From positions 186,001 through 250,000 of the forward strand of contig VWPU01001233.1 of NCBI GenBank assembly GCA_013398955.1: a DNA stretch of 64,000 nucleotides. Direction: 5' to 3'. A program made the position numbers and the translations under genes. The notes under the pieces are model-generated. The model saw nothing but the letters and a program-made list of their open reading frames with translations. It ran no database searches and had not been told where the DNA came from. The DNA comes from Callaeas wilsoni (lineage: Eukaryota; Chordata; Aves; Passeriformes; Callaeidae). The stretch's first letter is position 1. Each line of letters opens with the position of its first letter. This document shows positions 21,601-33,983 of the stretch, in pieces.

Positions 21601-24360
21601 CATCATCACAAGCTCAACAGCTGTTTCATGTCTAGCTCTGCAAGTCATCAGGGACTTAGGCATGGATTTTCTTGGCAAACTGCTTGAAATTCTTGAGTTT
21701 GCTCTCTACGTGATTCAAATGCTAATAATGTACTGTTTATGTGTGTGAATCCTGCCTCTATCCATGTAACACCTTTCTGCAGTGGCTCTTAGGTGCCTCC
21801 TGCTGCGTTTCCCCCATCTATTTTATATTTCGTTTCTGTTGCTCTCAAACACTGGCTGTTGTAGTGAGCTTGTAATCATTTTCACCAAAAGTGGACTGGC
21901 TGCTCAGCTCTCTTACAAGGGCTCCACATGCTTCTCATAAACCAAGTCTTTCCCACCTTGAGGAGTAAAGGGCAAGACCATTTTCAAGTTGTGTGATATT
22001 GATGGACTTCAGCATCTCCAAAGAACTTTCCCCTTTTTTGTCAATGGCTCTTTTAAAACTAATTTTACACATTTACATTGCACCAAAGAGCCAGCCAGGA
22101 CTTTTTGGCCCAAAGTATTCATAACTCCACATTTTACTTAATTGACAATATAAAGGCATTTAAATAACCAGTTGCCAACTATACTTGCCTGACAGTAGTC
22201 TTGATCACGGATAGGACAGGAGAGAAAGTGTCACAGTGTTATTTCAGTGTCAGGGTGTTTTCTGTAGATGTTCTGCTGTATTTTACCTTTGGGCTTTGTT
22301 TCAGGCTCCCACCCTAGTTTCGTGCTATTCAACCTATTCATGAACCCTATTTTTAGAGCTTATATAGAGATCATGGCAACTTACCTAAGTGTCACTCCAT
22401 CTATGCTCTGCCTCTGCCTGATTTACAGAGACAGTTCTTCATTATGCTGTACATGCACCATGATCAGAGCAGAAATGCTAGTGGTGCATTGAAGCTGAAT
22501 GTTTGGTTTGGAAGTGACAAAAGAAGGATTTTCCGTTGTTCAGACACCACGAAAAAAAGGGAAGATTTCCTATCGTAGAGGGTGCTGGACAAAGAGCATC
22601 ATCTTCACTTTTACCCTACCTCAGCAGGAGGTACCCAGGAGACTCAAGACTCTCAGAACAGCAGACCTGCATAAGGCCTTTTTCTGAGGTCTAGAGCCTC
22701 CAGTCTGTCAGACTCCATTCCCAGACTTTAGTTATCACCCATTAGTCTTTCCTTGTATCCTGGAAGGACCAGTATCCCTACAGAAAACAAAAATGCCTTG
22801 AATCACTTTAAGGTTTTGCAGCCCTTTCCGGTTCCCCTACATTAATATTTGTGTGTGAAGCTAACTCATGCAGTAAATTAGGCAACTGTTGATTAAATTA
22901 GAGTGACCTGAGAGGAAAAAAATATAGAAGCTGAGGAAACATTCTTAAAGGAAGCGTTTTTAATGGCTCGAAATCTTCAAACTGCTGCAGAGGATAGCTG
23001 GGAAATCAATTTGGAGTTTCATTTGTTTCTGTTCTCATAAATGACACAGTTTTGGCAGTTGCACTCTAACATTAATGATTTAAGGGACTTAACCTTGCTT
23101 TATGAATAGAATTCAATCCAGCCTTAAGGCTTGTTGGCAATTGCTGCAATAGGCATCTTCATGACATACTTTAAAACTGTATACATTGTAAAAATGTGGC
23201 AAGGGGTGGGATTTATAGGGATACAACAAACTCAAAAGGAATTCCTAATGGCAGAAGTGCATGCTAATTTTTATCTAAGCACATAGGTCATAAAGTGCAG
23301 GAGGAGATGTTAGCAACATTTGTCTCACATTAAGAAGGCACCCTGTCAGGTAATGCAGGAGAAATGAGTATTCTTGAATCAATCAGACTGAGAGTGTTGG
23401 TGTCCCATAAAGTGCTGCCTAAAATTAAGTGAATTTTCTGAGAGCAGTGGTAGAAATTGACTACTAGTATTATCCAGGTAACTTTTTGACTGTGGTGGGA
23501 AAAAAGGAAACTCTTGAAGACCTGGAACAAAATTGAGTTTAAACATAAAATACTGAAGGATCCATTCATGATCTTAGCAGTTTGTATTCTCCCAAAATTT
23601 TAGAAAAGTGATATTCTTGATTAATACAAATGGTACAAAAGGGCAGGTAAGAAACTATCCTAGTTTTGGTAATCTTGTTTGTATGGGCAAAGAACAGAAG
23701 AAATGTGCCAACTTTTTGTTCTTGCTGCTAACAGGTTCTGTAGCAGTTTTTCCTGTCTGTCAGTGCAAATCTGCTCTGAATCCTTCTCTTTTCCTTCCTG
23801 TTTATTCTCATAGAAAGTGTTAGATACCCTCTTTGTAACAGAAGTGTTGGATTGAGATGGTGCTGTCTTTCTAGCATTCCTCTGAAATGCTTTTCTTTAG
23901 CTATTGGCTGTCTGAATTGTAGCTTGTCATCACGTTTGATTAGTGAATGCTTGTCACTTAAAAAGGCAGAGTAAGATGGAAAGAAGTGAAAAGTTTCAAC
24001 AGGAATGGTAAAACAGAAGCATCTGAAGACTGTTTTCCGATCTTTAACTCATGAGACCATTTCTCAAGCCATTTCACAAAATGTTTAATCAGTGTTTCAA
24101 ATATTAATACTGCTCATTTTAAGAAAGGCCTTCTATCTGTATATGGTTACTTGGGAAGACAACTCTGGATTACTTGCATGTGTTGACTCTCATTAATGCA
24201 GAATAGGAGTCCCTGATCTCTTTTAGTTCAAAGTATCAGGAAAACAATAGACTTAACAATATCCATTTTCATAAAAGAAATGAAATATAATTATATCCTG
24301 CAGCTCATTTACGAGTGCAATTGGTGCAAGACATATTTTCCCTTCTTTCTCTAAGCTAAT
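18635..24360. other. Non-coding stretch
   Basis: About 5.7 kb with no supported gene. Contents: a short (TA)n at about 18935-18950, a T/G-rich tract at 19370-19450 and a short (CA)n at about 19805-19817. Parts at 20400-20620 and 23030-23190 read as complex AT-rich sequence of the kind seen in conserved non-coding elements, but conservation cannot be judged from one sequence. Confidence 0.55.
19370..19450. repeat. T/G-rich low-complexity tract
   Basis: Long T runs with interspersed G (gtttttgtgttttg, a T15 run, then ggtttggtttggg). Very similar in texture to the tract at 6584-6690. Confidence 0.85.
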
Positions 24361-24480
24361 AGGATCATTAGAATAACAGAAAATAAGGCTGGAAAGGATT
24401 CTGGAATTAGTTCTTCTGCCCCAAGGAAAGATCAGTTAGACTAGTTAAACTTCTCACAGATGATTGTGTGTAACTAATTA
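24361..24480 (-). mobile_element. CR1 LINE 3' end, strongly diverged
   Basis: The plus strand reads attagaataacagaaaataa, then ggctggaaaggattctgg and ccaaggaaagatcagttagac. This is how a reversed avian CR1 3' end appears: catagaat repeats, then aaggttggaaaagacc, then a caaagcaggatcaactagat-like part. Divergence is high and the distal part cannot be followed past about 24480. Confidence 0.6.
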
Positions 24481-26899
24481 TTATTTTTACTTTTTTTCAA
24501 GTTTCAAAGGTCAGCCATTTACCAGTCTCTAAATAAGCAAAACCTCAGTAGTTCTGAGCCAGAGAAACAACCAGATAGACCTGCTACCTTAATAATTTGT
24601 ATTTGCTGTCTAGCTCTAGTTGAACCGGTGTTGGCAATTCATGGACGGATGGTTTTGGTAATTCACTTGACAGCCAGCAGTTTTGCTCTGTTCTCAGTCA
24701 GGAAGACTCAGGCTGCTGCATCAGGGGTTACTGAATTGCTGCTGACTGTTACTGTTTAATATTTGCAATTACACTGGATTTGTCAAAATCTGTGAGGTGG
24801 TCATGTGACCAAGAAAGTCACATTCTAAGAAGATCTCACAAAATTTAAAATCTGTCCAGGTGCTCCAGCCCACTCTTTCACAATTATTAACATTACGAAT
24901 TATCTTTGTGATCTAAGTTGAGCTTTCTCATTTTAAAGTTCAGTTTAGATTCCTTATTTGTAATCCTTTTTTTTTTTAAATGAATACTGTTTTCTCTCTG
25001 AAAAATCTTTTATATTCTCTTTCTGTGTTCTTCTGGGTCATCTTTAGGCTGAGAAGTTCGACTTAATTTTTTATTAGAACCTACTGTCTGAGAATATGAA
25101 TGTATTTAAAGTCTTCCTTTCCTTACGAGTTTGCCATTGGCTTCTGTGGAAAAAAAAGTACGGAACACTACCAAATTGCTATATTTTGGATATTTATTAG
25201 CTCTTGAAATTGATTTTTAATATTAAATGTTGTTTAAAAAATACTGTCCTTACACATCCATTGTAGAGATTGTCATGTAAGAGGTGGAGATCTAAGTTTG
25301 TGATATGCAATTAAAAAACAGGAGAAAGTGAGTGGTCATAATCTTCAGTTTCTGAAGTAATCTTAGCCTGTCTGTTTCACTTTGCTTACAGGCTAAATCT
25401 TGCTTTCAGAATTGTGATCTGCTGTAATGACATGATGTGCCAACTGTACACACCATGTTGTACCTAGCTGGTGCACTTGTCTCTTTTCATTAGCAGATTG
25501 TTTCTAGGTAGTCTGACACAGAGTTATTGTTTAGTTTCACGAGCATCATTTCAACACGGTTGCAGATAATTACGGCTTCATGACTTTAGATAGTGCTGCT
25601 AATGTCTTCTAATTATAGTAGCTACAGCAATATGTTAGTTCGCCTTGCATGTCATGTTCTGGCATAGTTGGATTGCTCACAAACTGTACGAATGATTCTA
25701 AAAACTTATAAACAAGGTTAACAATCTTTTTAAGGTTAAAAAAATTGTAAAACTATTTTGTATGTGAATTCTAACACAGGGTGATGTTTAACATCAAAAT
25801 ATGTGCTCGCTGCTTCTGTTTTGTAGTAAACTGGTACATAGTTCTGAGGCAGCTTATGCAGCTGCAGAACCTGTTTAACTGATGGACTGTTGCGTACAAA
25901 TCATCTTTAAATTGATTAGGTCATGGACATTACAGTGAAAAAGAGCATTACCATATGATCAGTGCTTTCCACAACCCAGCAATCTGAATGAAGATCAAAG
26001 CTCAGGAAACTAAAAGCCTATGAAAAGGAAGATGAAATGCAATGTGCCATGTTAAATATTTGAAAACCCTTTTGTCAAACGATTATTGATGAAATAATAA
26101 GATGAGAGCCAGAATTCATCACACAAGATGGGTTTTGAGTAGTCATGGGAAAGTATCTTGCTGTCACAAGGTGAAACTATAGCTATGGTTAATATGGGGA
26201 GTGGGCTACACATTTAAACACTGATGAAACAAGAGGATGATCAAAGGTATACAAAAAATTAATAAAGATGGGAAAACATACTGAAAACTACCTAAGCATC
26301 AAGAAGAGGAAAATAATCAGATATTACAGGGAATGGCATAGGCCAGAACAGGTTGTCAGCACAGGAGCTTGAGCGAAAGGATAGATGAGAAATGGAAAAA
26401 TCAATCAGAGTAGAGAACAAGGTAAGGCAGAGTAAATGGGAATGTTGCAAAAAGCAGTGGCATGAAACTGGGCATAGGATTGTGAACTGTGGAAAGTTTA
26501 ACATATGTAATCAATGTACGCTCCTTGGCACCACATAATCAATTTAAGTGCACAGATTATCGGTTGTTTTTACTATTTACTCTCGTTTATCCATCAATTC
26601 TAAGAAGATTGCTTTTTGGTAGTTTGATGGGGTTTTTTTCATTTGTTTTGGTGATCTAGATCACACGAACTAAACAATTAAACTTTGAAGTTTTTGCTCT
26701 GAATCAGAAATTGTTCACTTATGTTAGAAAATGCTATGTATACTCTAAAATATGAAGTAATGTGAGTCCTGTCCCTGTAGATCCTCAGAGGTGTCACAAC
26801 CCAAGCCTAAAAGGACTAGATTACATCTAGTTTGAAGGGACTTCTGTTTCTATTTTTTTTTTTTTCTGATTTCCTGGAAATAAATTAGATTTATTGGTC
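24481..26899. other. Non-coding stretch
   Basis: AT-rich sequence with short T runs near 24967 and 26850. No gene or recognisable repeat. Confidence 0.55.
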
Positions 26900-27500
26900 T
26901 TACTTATGGAAATCTTTCAATAAAATGTCATCAGATTTCCTTTCCTCCATTCTTCAGATAATATACTGATTTCAGTGAGGGTTTACATCTCCCAATTAAT
27001 AGCTCAATTCCTTTAGGACTCTTCAGAGTTACCTTGTTTTGGTGCGGGTTTTTTCTGCTACTTCTGCTGATTTGTTCTAAAACCTTCTTACTGTCTCTTC
27101 AGTTTGATCCAGCTCTCCTAATTGCCCCTGCAAAACACGGTGTGGTTGAAGACACCTAAGCAAGCTCCTCCATAGCAAACATCAGTGCAAATTGTTCATT
27201 CATCTGTACCCCTCCAAGTGTGCTTTCTTGCATCCCTATGACCCAAAATTCTCCTGTTTCTCGTGCTCTTGAGAAAGATGCTACTAGCCAGTAGCACGTT
27301 GCAGCTGTTCTGTCATGTTCTATACTTCTAATGTGCCAGTACTAAATGCTGGGTTTTGGCATGAATCTGATTTGCTCTCTTGGAGATTGTCTCTTTTTTT
27401 TAATAATCATGGTCACTATGTCAGTATCATTTTGATCCAAATCCAATAGTGTCCTCAGGAAACAATCAAGCACTGCTTCTCCTCTTCTGGATGTTAGTTG
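26900..27500 (-). mobile_element. Ancient CR1-family LINE fragment (reverse-transcriptase 5' region)
   Basis: Read on the plus strand, successive pieces match the antisense of an old sauropsid CR1 that is abundant in turtles and crocodilians: tcctccattcttcagataata, gggtttacatctcccaattaatagctc, aattcctttaggactcttcag, gatttgttctaaaaccttctt, and catcagtgcaaattgttcatt. The pieces are in the correct order and spacing for the region just upstream of the reverse-transcriptase core. All frames are broken. The boundaries are approximate; the match fades beyond about 27300. Confidence 0.6.
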
Positions 27501-30500
27501 TTCCAAGAAAATGCAGTTTAAGTGGTGTAAAATTGTTTCTTATGTGCCATTGTGACATTTAGTCTGTATGTAGAAAGGTAAAACTCCTCTTCCATTATTA
27601 TTCCTCTACACTCACACTCTTTCCAGCAACTCCTCTGGATAGTTAGGAATGTAGTAATAAAAATAACGATACCAACAAAAATAATAATCTTTTTGAATTT
27701 GGACATTGAAAATTCAGTCTGTGTTAATTCAATATGTCTCATTGACATTGTTAGTTTTTGTGTCCTATTAGACTCTCTGTTTTCTTTAATATGTAAATAC
27801 TCCTTCACAGATGTCCCTTCTAAATCATTGCTATATAATTAGTTCCCCTTCAGTGTTATCATGCACTACAGAGTATACTTTTCACCAACTTTTTGAGCTA
27901 TGTTACTACCACATAGAGCCAAGCATTTGAGACCACCACCTTATTTTTAGGCTCTTGAAAAGTGTTTGAAAGGGTGATCTTGAACTGATCATCTCTTTTT
28001 ATAGACCTGCTTAACAAGGTTTATTTTTTTGTTGGCACTAAAATTCACTGTTTCCTGTTAGATGTTTACCAACTTTTATGTTAAATTTTATTTGAAAATT
28101 TAATCTCTAGTTTAATGACTTAATCCCTTAAATATCTTTTAACATATTATGTTATTCTCTTTCACACCTGTTGGCTTTTTTTAAGTCTTAAAAAGCTGTT
28201 CTGTATTGATTTTAATTTCAGTTGTGAACAAATTATTTTTGTTGTACGATGAGACATTTCTTTCTTTGTAGGCTCATCTGTCCCAAGATCTCCTGGGTTG
28301 TAATAAATTAAACCCACTCTGTCTATTACTGTTTTCTGAATTATGCCTTGACTAACTCGATGGGACCTGTCCTCTTTGCCTGGTTCTAGTCAAGACACAA
28401 GAAGCACTTCAGAAAATTGCTCTCAGAGAGATCTAAGGCTTGATCTGCCTTGTAGTAGTTATGCTTTTTGCCTGAGCAACCCTTTTGCATCTGCTTCCTT
28501 CTCATTGCACTGTAGTCTCTTCCCACAGCCCAAAGACTTACAATGTTATTGTCCTCTCCCCTGACTGCCGTTCCTGTTGCATCCAAATGTCCCACATTAG
28601 TTTACTTATTTTTAGCTTGTGCCAGTATGCTCTTAGGATAATATGCATGGGCAGAAAAGCTTGTGGTAGGGTGTTTTCCACCCGTGAGTTTCATGTAAAA
28701 ATGATATTTTGCTGGCTGTCCAACTTGGGATATGAGCCAACCATGGAGATACCATCCCTTGACTTAGTTGTGTTTATTGGTCCCATAATTATTCTTTGAT
28801 TACATGTTTTTTTCCTTCCAGGTCAGTTGCCAACTAAATGAATTTAATTCACCAGGAAAATGGTAACATATAGAAAATGAATAAATAGAAAGATCAAGAA
28901 AATCTTTGGGGGAGTGTGAAGAAGCTCTAGAAGACTGTGACAACTGGGGTCTGAGACCCAAGAGTCAGCTGGCAATACCGAGAGTCAAGCTAGGCAGACA
29001 AGCTCAGGTTCAGGGGGCATCTTAGCACAAATGAAATGATTTTTTATGGCTGCTTAAGTGAAGTTTCCATTAAAGCCTTGGCAACAGCCCAAAGTAAGTC
29101 TGTGTTGAAGAGATTTAACTGCAATTGGAACAAATAATCCTTATGCAACAACTGAGTCAGTGCTGAGGAAGGAGTGCGTGTTTTTCACTTGTGTATACAA
29201 GAAAGAAGGGAAAAATCTCTCATCTTTTGCACATCCAGGAAAAGCATTCAGGATGTCAATACCTTGTTGCTTGTCTTGAATTTCACTTGTACTGCTGCAT
29301 CAGAAGGCCTCTGTGCGGTAAAAACACTCATAAGAAGTTTAGGATTGCTTTCTTGAGATCATAAACTCTGAACCTGCAAGGTTTTTTTGCAGGAGGCCAA
29401 CTAGTTTGCCAGTTTAAATCCCTGACAAATGGTGTGTTTTTGCCAGCGTTCTTCAGACAAGAAGAACATTTTCTTGCATTGTGAGGTCTGTGCAATAGAG
29501 ATAAGCCTAGCCTCACACTCCGGAACAAGCCTGAAAAGACATTTTTTCATCAGGAAAGAAGGGATGATTCTAAATTGTAATCCAGACTGCATCTCAATCT
29601 GGAAGCTTGAACCTATCTCTAGTTTACATCTACGCACCCTCGCAATAGCCAAAAAGATTTATGTTTCTTCAGGACAAATAAGGTCGATGGTTCATTTGCT
29701 TGGCTTTTCTTTTGAGAGCCCCTGACCGTAACAGGCATTTTTAGTTCACAACAAAGCTTCACTTGCATGTGTGACCTTTTTGACCACTATCAGAACGTCA
29801 CTGCCACTGGTCAGTGCCTCTGGTGCTTTGTTTCTGAACATATTGTTGTGAACTGGTTTTTGAACTTCTCCTGCCACTGCCAAGAGATCTGTGCTCATGA
29901 AACTGGTGACATAGATGGATGTCTGTCACCTGTGCAGTGGGGAAGCATCGAGCCTAGCAGGCCATGAGGGATCAGAGTGCTCAAATGTGCTGTGACATCT
30001 GCGTAGTGTGGTGGCTGTGGCCCTGTGCTCTGACTGACAGGATGAGGAGCTCTGCAGTATGTAAGGGATTTTTCTGTCTGCACAAACAAAACACTGAGAC
30101 ACAATCTTTGTACTGCCTTGGGACTTAGGACATTTGAGTTTCACATCTTTGTCTGTCCTTTTATTATTACTATTAACATAAAGCAGTATCATTAATGTGG
30201 TTTACATTTCATGTGTGTACATGGCATCACCTTGCCAAGACCCATAAGTAAGTTTTATAGCAACAGCAATGTATTTCGGTTTTGAAATCTGAAGAATTTC
30301 CAGTGAAATTAATCACAGCATAGCCTTCTAAATTTTATATAATTAATATTAATATTAGTCAGACTTAATAAGCAGGAGGATGAATCGAGGCCTTGTTAAT
30401 AAGATACAGAATCTTTAGGCCACCATCAGAAAATCAGTGCTACTTAGAGATTAGTAAGACGATTTCTGTGAATTGAATCTGGCAATATCTTTGCAGTGCC

Positions 30501-31599
30501 TTTGGCAATACCTGGAGTGGATACATTCTGCAGTTCACTCAACTAAGTCTTCATTATTCATATGCAGAGACTGGTATGAAAACCCTGCCTAAAAATAAGG
30601 GCATAAGGTGGGATGGTGCACACGGCTATGTAGTGGAACAACTGAAATACTGAACCTCAGAGCACTTTGCAGGGGGCATAGGTTAGTCTGTGACTGTAGA
30701 TAAGACATCTCCAAATCAGCTCAGCAGGTGCTTGCAAGAATGGTTGCATTGACATGTCATCTTCATTGCTGATCACAGTTTGCAGAGCTCTGGGCAGATG
30801 GGAACTTCTCAGAAATTTTTGAAGTTCTTCCATGGGTGAAAGAAGATTCCCTTGGGCATCAGCTTAATGACTTCTGTAGACATTCTAATGGTTTTGGAGA
30901 TAACCAAGAATAATATGTAGAAAGACAGCAAAGGAGTGAAAAGTAAGGTTCTTGTCAGTGAGTATATTTTTGCTGCTTTGGTTTCTACAGGTGTTCAACC
31001 ATCACTACAGTACCTAAATAACTTCCAGCAATATGTTAACGTGCGCAAATAGTCTCAGTCAGGAGTAGCCTTTCTTTCTTTCACATTATTTTCAACTTAA
31101 GCCCTTAGGATATATTTCTTTAAGCAAAAAAATGGGTATGTGGTTTGTGTAAAAAGTCTACATTTTTTTTTCTTTCATATCATTATGTATACATACATGT
31201 ATAGATATAAAATACTACATATCTCTATTATATAGACTATATGTTAATGTTACTCTATTTTATATATATTTATATCTTGCCTTTTTGGAGCCAATGATGA
31301 TGAGATTCCGCAGATTTTGAGAAGGAGATTCCATTTAAGGTAGTGATCAAATGCAGTGGAAAATTTAATATATGGAGCAAAGACAGGTCAGAAGCAAATG
31401 TCTAGTTATCTTCATGACCAGTATGCCAGCTAAGTCTGCAGGCTGGATATTTGTTGAAGGAAGGCAGAAAAATTATGCTTTGCTTCTGATATAGGAACGC
31501 TTCAAAACTTTTGACGAGTACAAAAGGATTACAGCTTTGCATTAATGTTGTACTGAAGCCAGTGAAAAAGAGATGCTCTCTAACTATGGCAGCACAGCC
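27501..31599. other. Non-coding stretch
   Basis: About 4 kb of AT-rich sequence. The first part (to about 28650) may hold further decayed CR1 from the same copy, but I cannot align it. An AT palindromic run (aattaatattaatatt) lies near 30340-30355 and a TA-rich tract at 31185-31275. Minus- and plus-strand frames of up to about 100 codons at 28485, 29429 and 27518 show no domain. Confidence 0.5.
31185..31275. repeat. TA-rich low-complexity tract
   Basis: Interrupted (TA)n and TACA units over about 90 bases. Confidence 0.75.
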
Positions 31600-32060
31600 G
31601 TGAAGTATGTTTTCCATAGCATTCTCCTAGAGAAACTGGTCGCTCATGGCTTGAATGGATGGTTGTACCCTTTGCTGGATAAAAACTGTCTGGTTGAGTC
31701 CAAATAGTGGTGGTGAATGGAGTTGCATCCAGTTGGCAGCTGGTGACAAGTGGTGTTCCCCAGGGATCAGTGTTGGAGCCAGTCCTGTTTAATTTCTTTA
31801 TCAATGAAAGTTGCACCAGGGTAGGTTTAGATTGGACATTAAGAAAAATATTTTCACTGAAAGGGTTATCAAGCATTGGAACAGGCTGCCCAGGAAATAG
31901 TTAAGTCACCATCCCTGGAGGTATTTAAAAGACTTGTAGATGTGACACTTAGGGAGATGGTTTAGTGGTTAACTTGGCCGTGCTGGGATAATAGTTGGAC
32001 TCAATAGTCTTAAAGGACTTATCCAACCTAAGTGTTTCTATGGTTCTGTGATTCTGTTAT
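31600..32060 (+). mobile_element. CR1 LINE with internal deletion
   Basis: The first part (gtatgttttccatagcattctcctagagaa, then ggtggtgaatggagttgcatccag, then tggtgttccccagggatcagtg) comes from the middle of the CR1 reverse-transcriptase domain. At about 31806-31815 it jumps straight into the 3' UTR region (gtaggtttagattggacatt, then ggaacaggctgcccagg), and it ends in a typical ctatggttctgtgattctgt tail. The intervening coding part (the ADD active-site region and C-terminus) is missing. The remaining frames have stops, so the copy is dead. Confidence 0.9.
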
Positions 32061-33983
32061 GTACATGGATACATAACTTCTTTCATGGATGTTTGTTTAG
32101 GATATGAATGGAAAAACAAAGAATGACTAATCCTGTGGAGTTTCAGTATATGTATGCTTTGTGTGTCTGTGCCTAACAGAGGCAAAACTAGGAAATTAAC
32201 CCAAAACTGCAAGGATTAGAAAATGGCCAGCAGGATGGGGAAACATGTCAACTGCTTGTGGTGTGCAGGGGAGATCTCTAAAATCCTGCAGTTTCCTAGA
32301 AGACCTACCAGTCTTCTGTAGCTGTGTGTACTTTTCTATATGCTCTATTTCATGCAGCAAATGCCCAGTGTACAAGGATCCAGTCCCAGCTATCTCCAAT
32401 TCTGTTAAAAACTCCAGTTGTAGAAGACTGCTGGACATGGATCCGAAGGGCACAAACCAGACTCTGCTTTTATGCCTTCTTTCTTAAAATCTTTCAAAGA
32501 AATCAGAATTGTATTTGACACACAAAAGAACATTTCTCTTCTTTTCTGATGCCCTTCTCTGTCAGAAAAACCATACTATAAGTACCAGCGTGTGGGTGAA
32601 TTTGCACAGCTAACACCTTTGAAAAGATGTTGGGTGGTTTCCCAATGTTTGTTCTCTTCTACACTTAACCTTTAAAGGTAAGAAATGAGTATTTATCTCA
32701 CCTCTCTTCTGGGCTCTTTAGAAAAGATGAGAGGATAGCTTTTTGTACAATCTGATCCCCAGCTAAGCCTGATAGGCTCAGCTGCCAAAGTCAGAGTTTA
32801 GTTACTGTCTCAAATAAGTCAGCCATTAAGGTAGAATGTGTAGAATTGCCCAATTTCACCATTTACTGAAGGCCTCACTTTGCTTGTTTACATAGTCCAC
32901 CTAGACCTTGTTGTGGAACAAAGCCTGAAAATGTGAAGCAAATAGAAGGATAAATTAGAAAATCTAGTATTTCTTTTTAATTCAAAGTACTTTCAAGCAA
33001 AAAAATTCTGCATGGCTGAAGGGCCTGATCTGTTGGCTTTGCATACTTCGAGAATTGTCAAAGTGAATGTAGGTACAGATACGTGACCTGAAAACTTTAT
33101 TTGAAAAGCATTGTAATAGGGAGATGGTCAAGCTGGTTCTGTAGCTGCATGTGGCCTACGGTGCCAGGTTTATATCACGCAAATACAAGAAGACTGGGTT
33201 GACATGGAGTTCTTGGAATAAAGTTCAGTTTGTCGATGTGGAAGCAGGGAAGGAAACATAGCCTATGAAAATATTATTTCCAAGCTGACCAAGACAGTCA
33301 GCCTTTGGGTCTGAGATACTTGGATATGTCTTGTGGAGTTTTTTAAACATATGAAGGGTTTGACATGTAGTTGAAAGAGGAGAAGGACTGGTCATGTCTC
33401 ATCAGAAAATACACTTTCCCCATGTTGCCTAATTTCTCCTTTTGATAATGCATATTCTCACTGCTTCATTTTGCATTTCAGTAATGTTTCTGTCCCTGTA
33501 TAAAACCACTTCTCAGGCAAAGCTGGAAGCTGCTTCTGACAATAGTCTGCAAGCTTTGTGCTTTATTTGGGAAGAGGCCAAAGGTAATGATGATTCTGCT
33601 GTGGTAAGAAACAGTTTCTAGGGAGAAGAAAAACCTCAGCCTCCAATGAATGATCAGCCCAGTTTTTGTTCAGATGTCTGCTCCACTCATCCAGCTCCTG
33701 GAGAAGAGCAGACAGGCAAAATGAGCAGAATCCTTACTCCTTTCCTTAGAAGGAATGGCAGGAAGGTGCAGCAGAATCCCAGTAGCTCTACTCTCTTGTG
33801 CCTCTCCTGCCTCATGTCACCCTGCAGTAATATGGATGTTCGGTCGATTTTTACAATGCTAAGACTTGAAAGGGAGGAGTATGGATCACAAGGCAGGAAC
33901 TGATGCTATGAAACCTGGGAAGAAGGTGGTGGTCAGGCTTTTTTTGCCTGGATATTACTTGGAATGAGAATAAGGCTCCCTAG
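32061..33983. other. Non-coding stretch between two CR1 copies
   Basis: No gene, RNA or further repeat recognised. Frames of 80-85 codons at 32245 and 33646 have no domain or context. Confidence 0.55.

Noticed and set aside
31940..32040. tRNA-like gene (ggtttagtggtt motif resembling a B/A box)
   Set aside because: The motif is part of the CR1 3' UTR, and no cloverleaf can be drawn.
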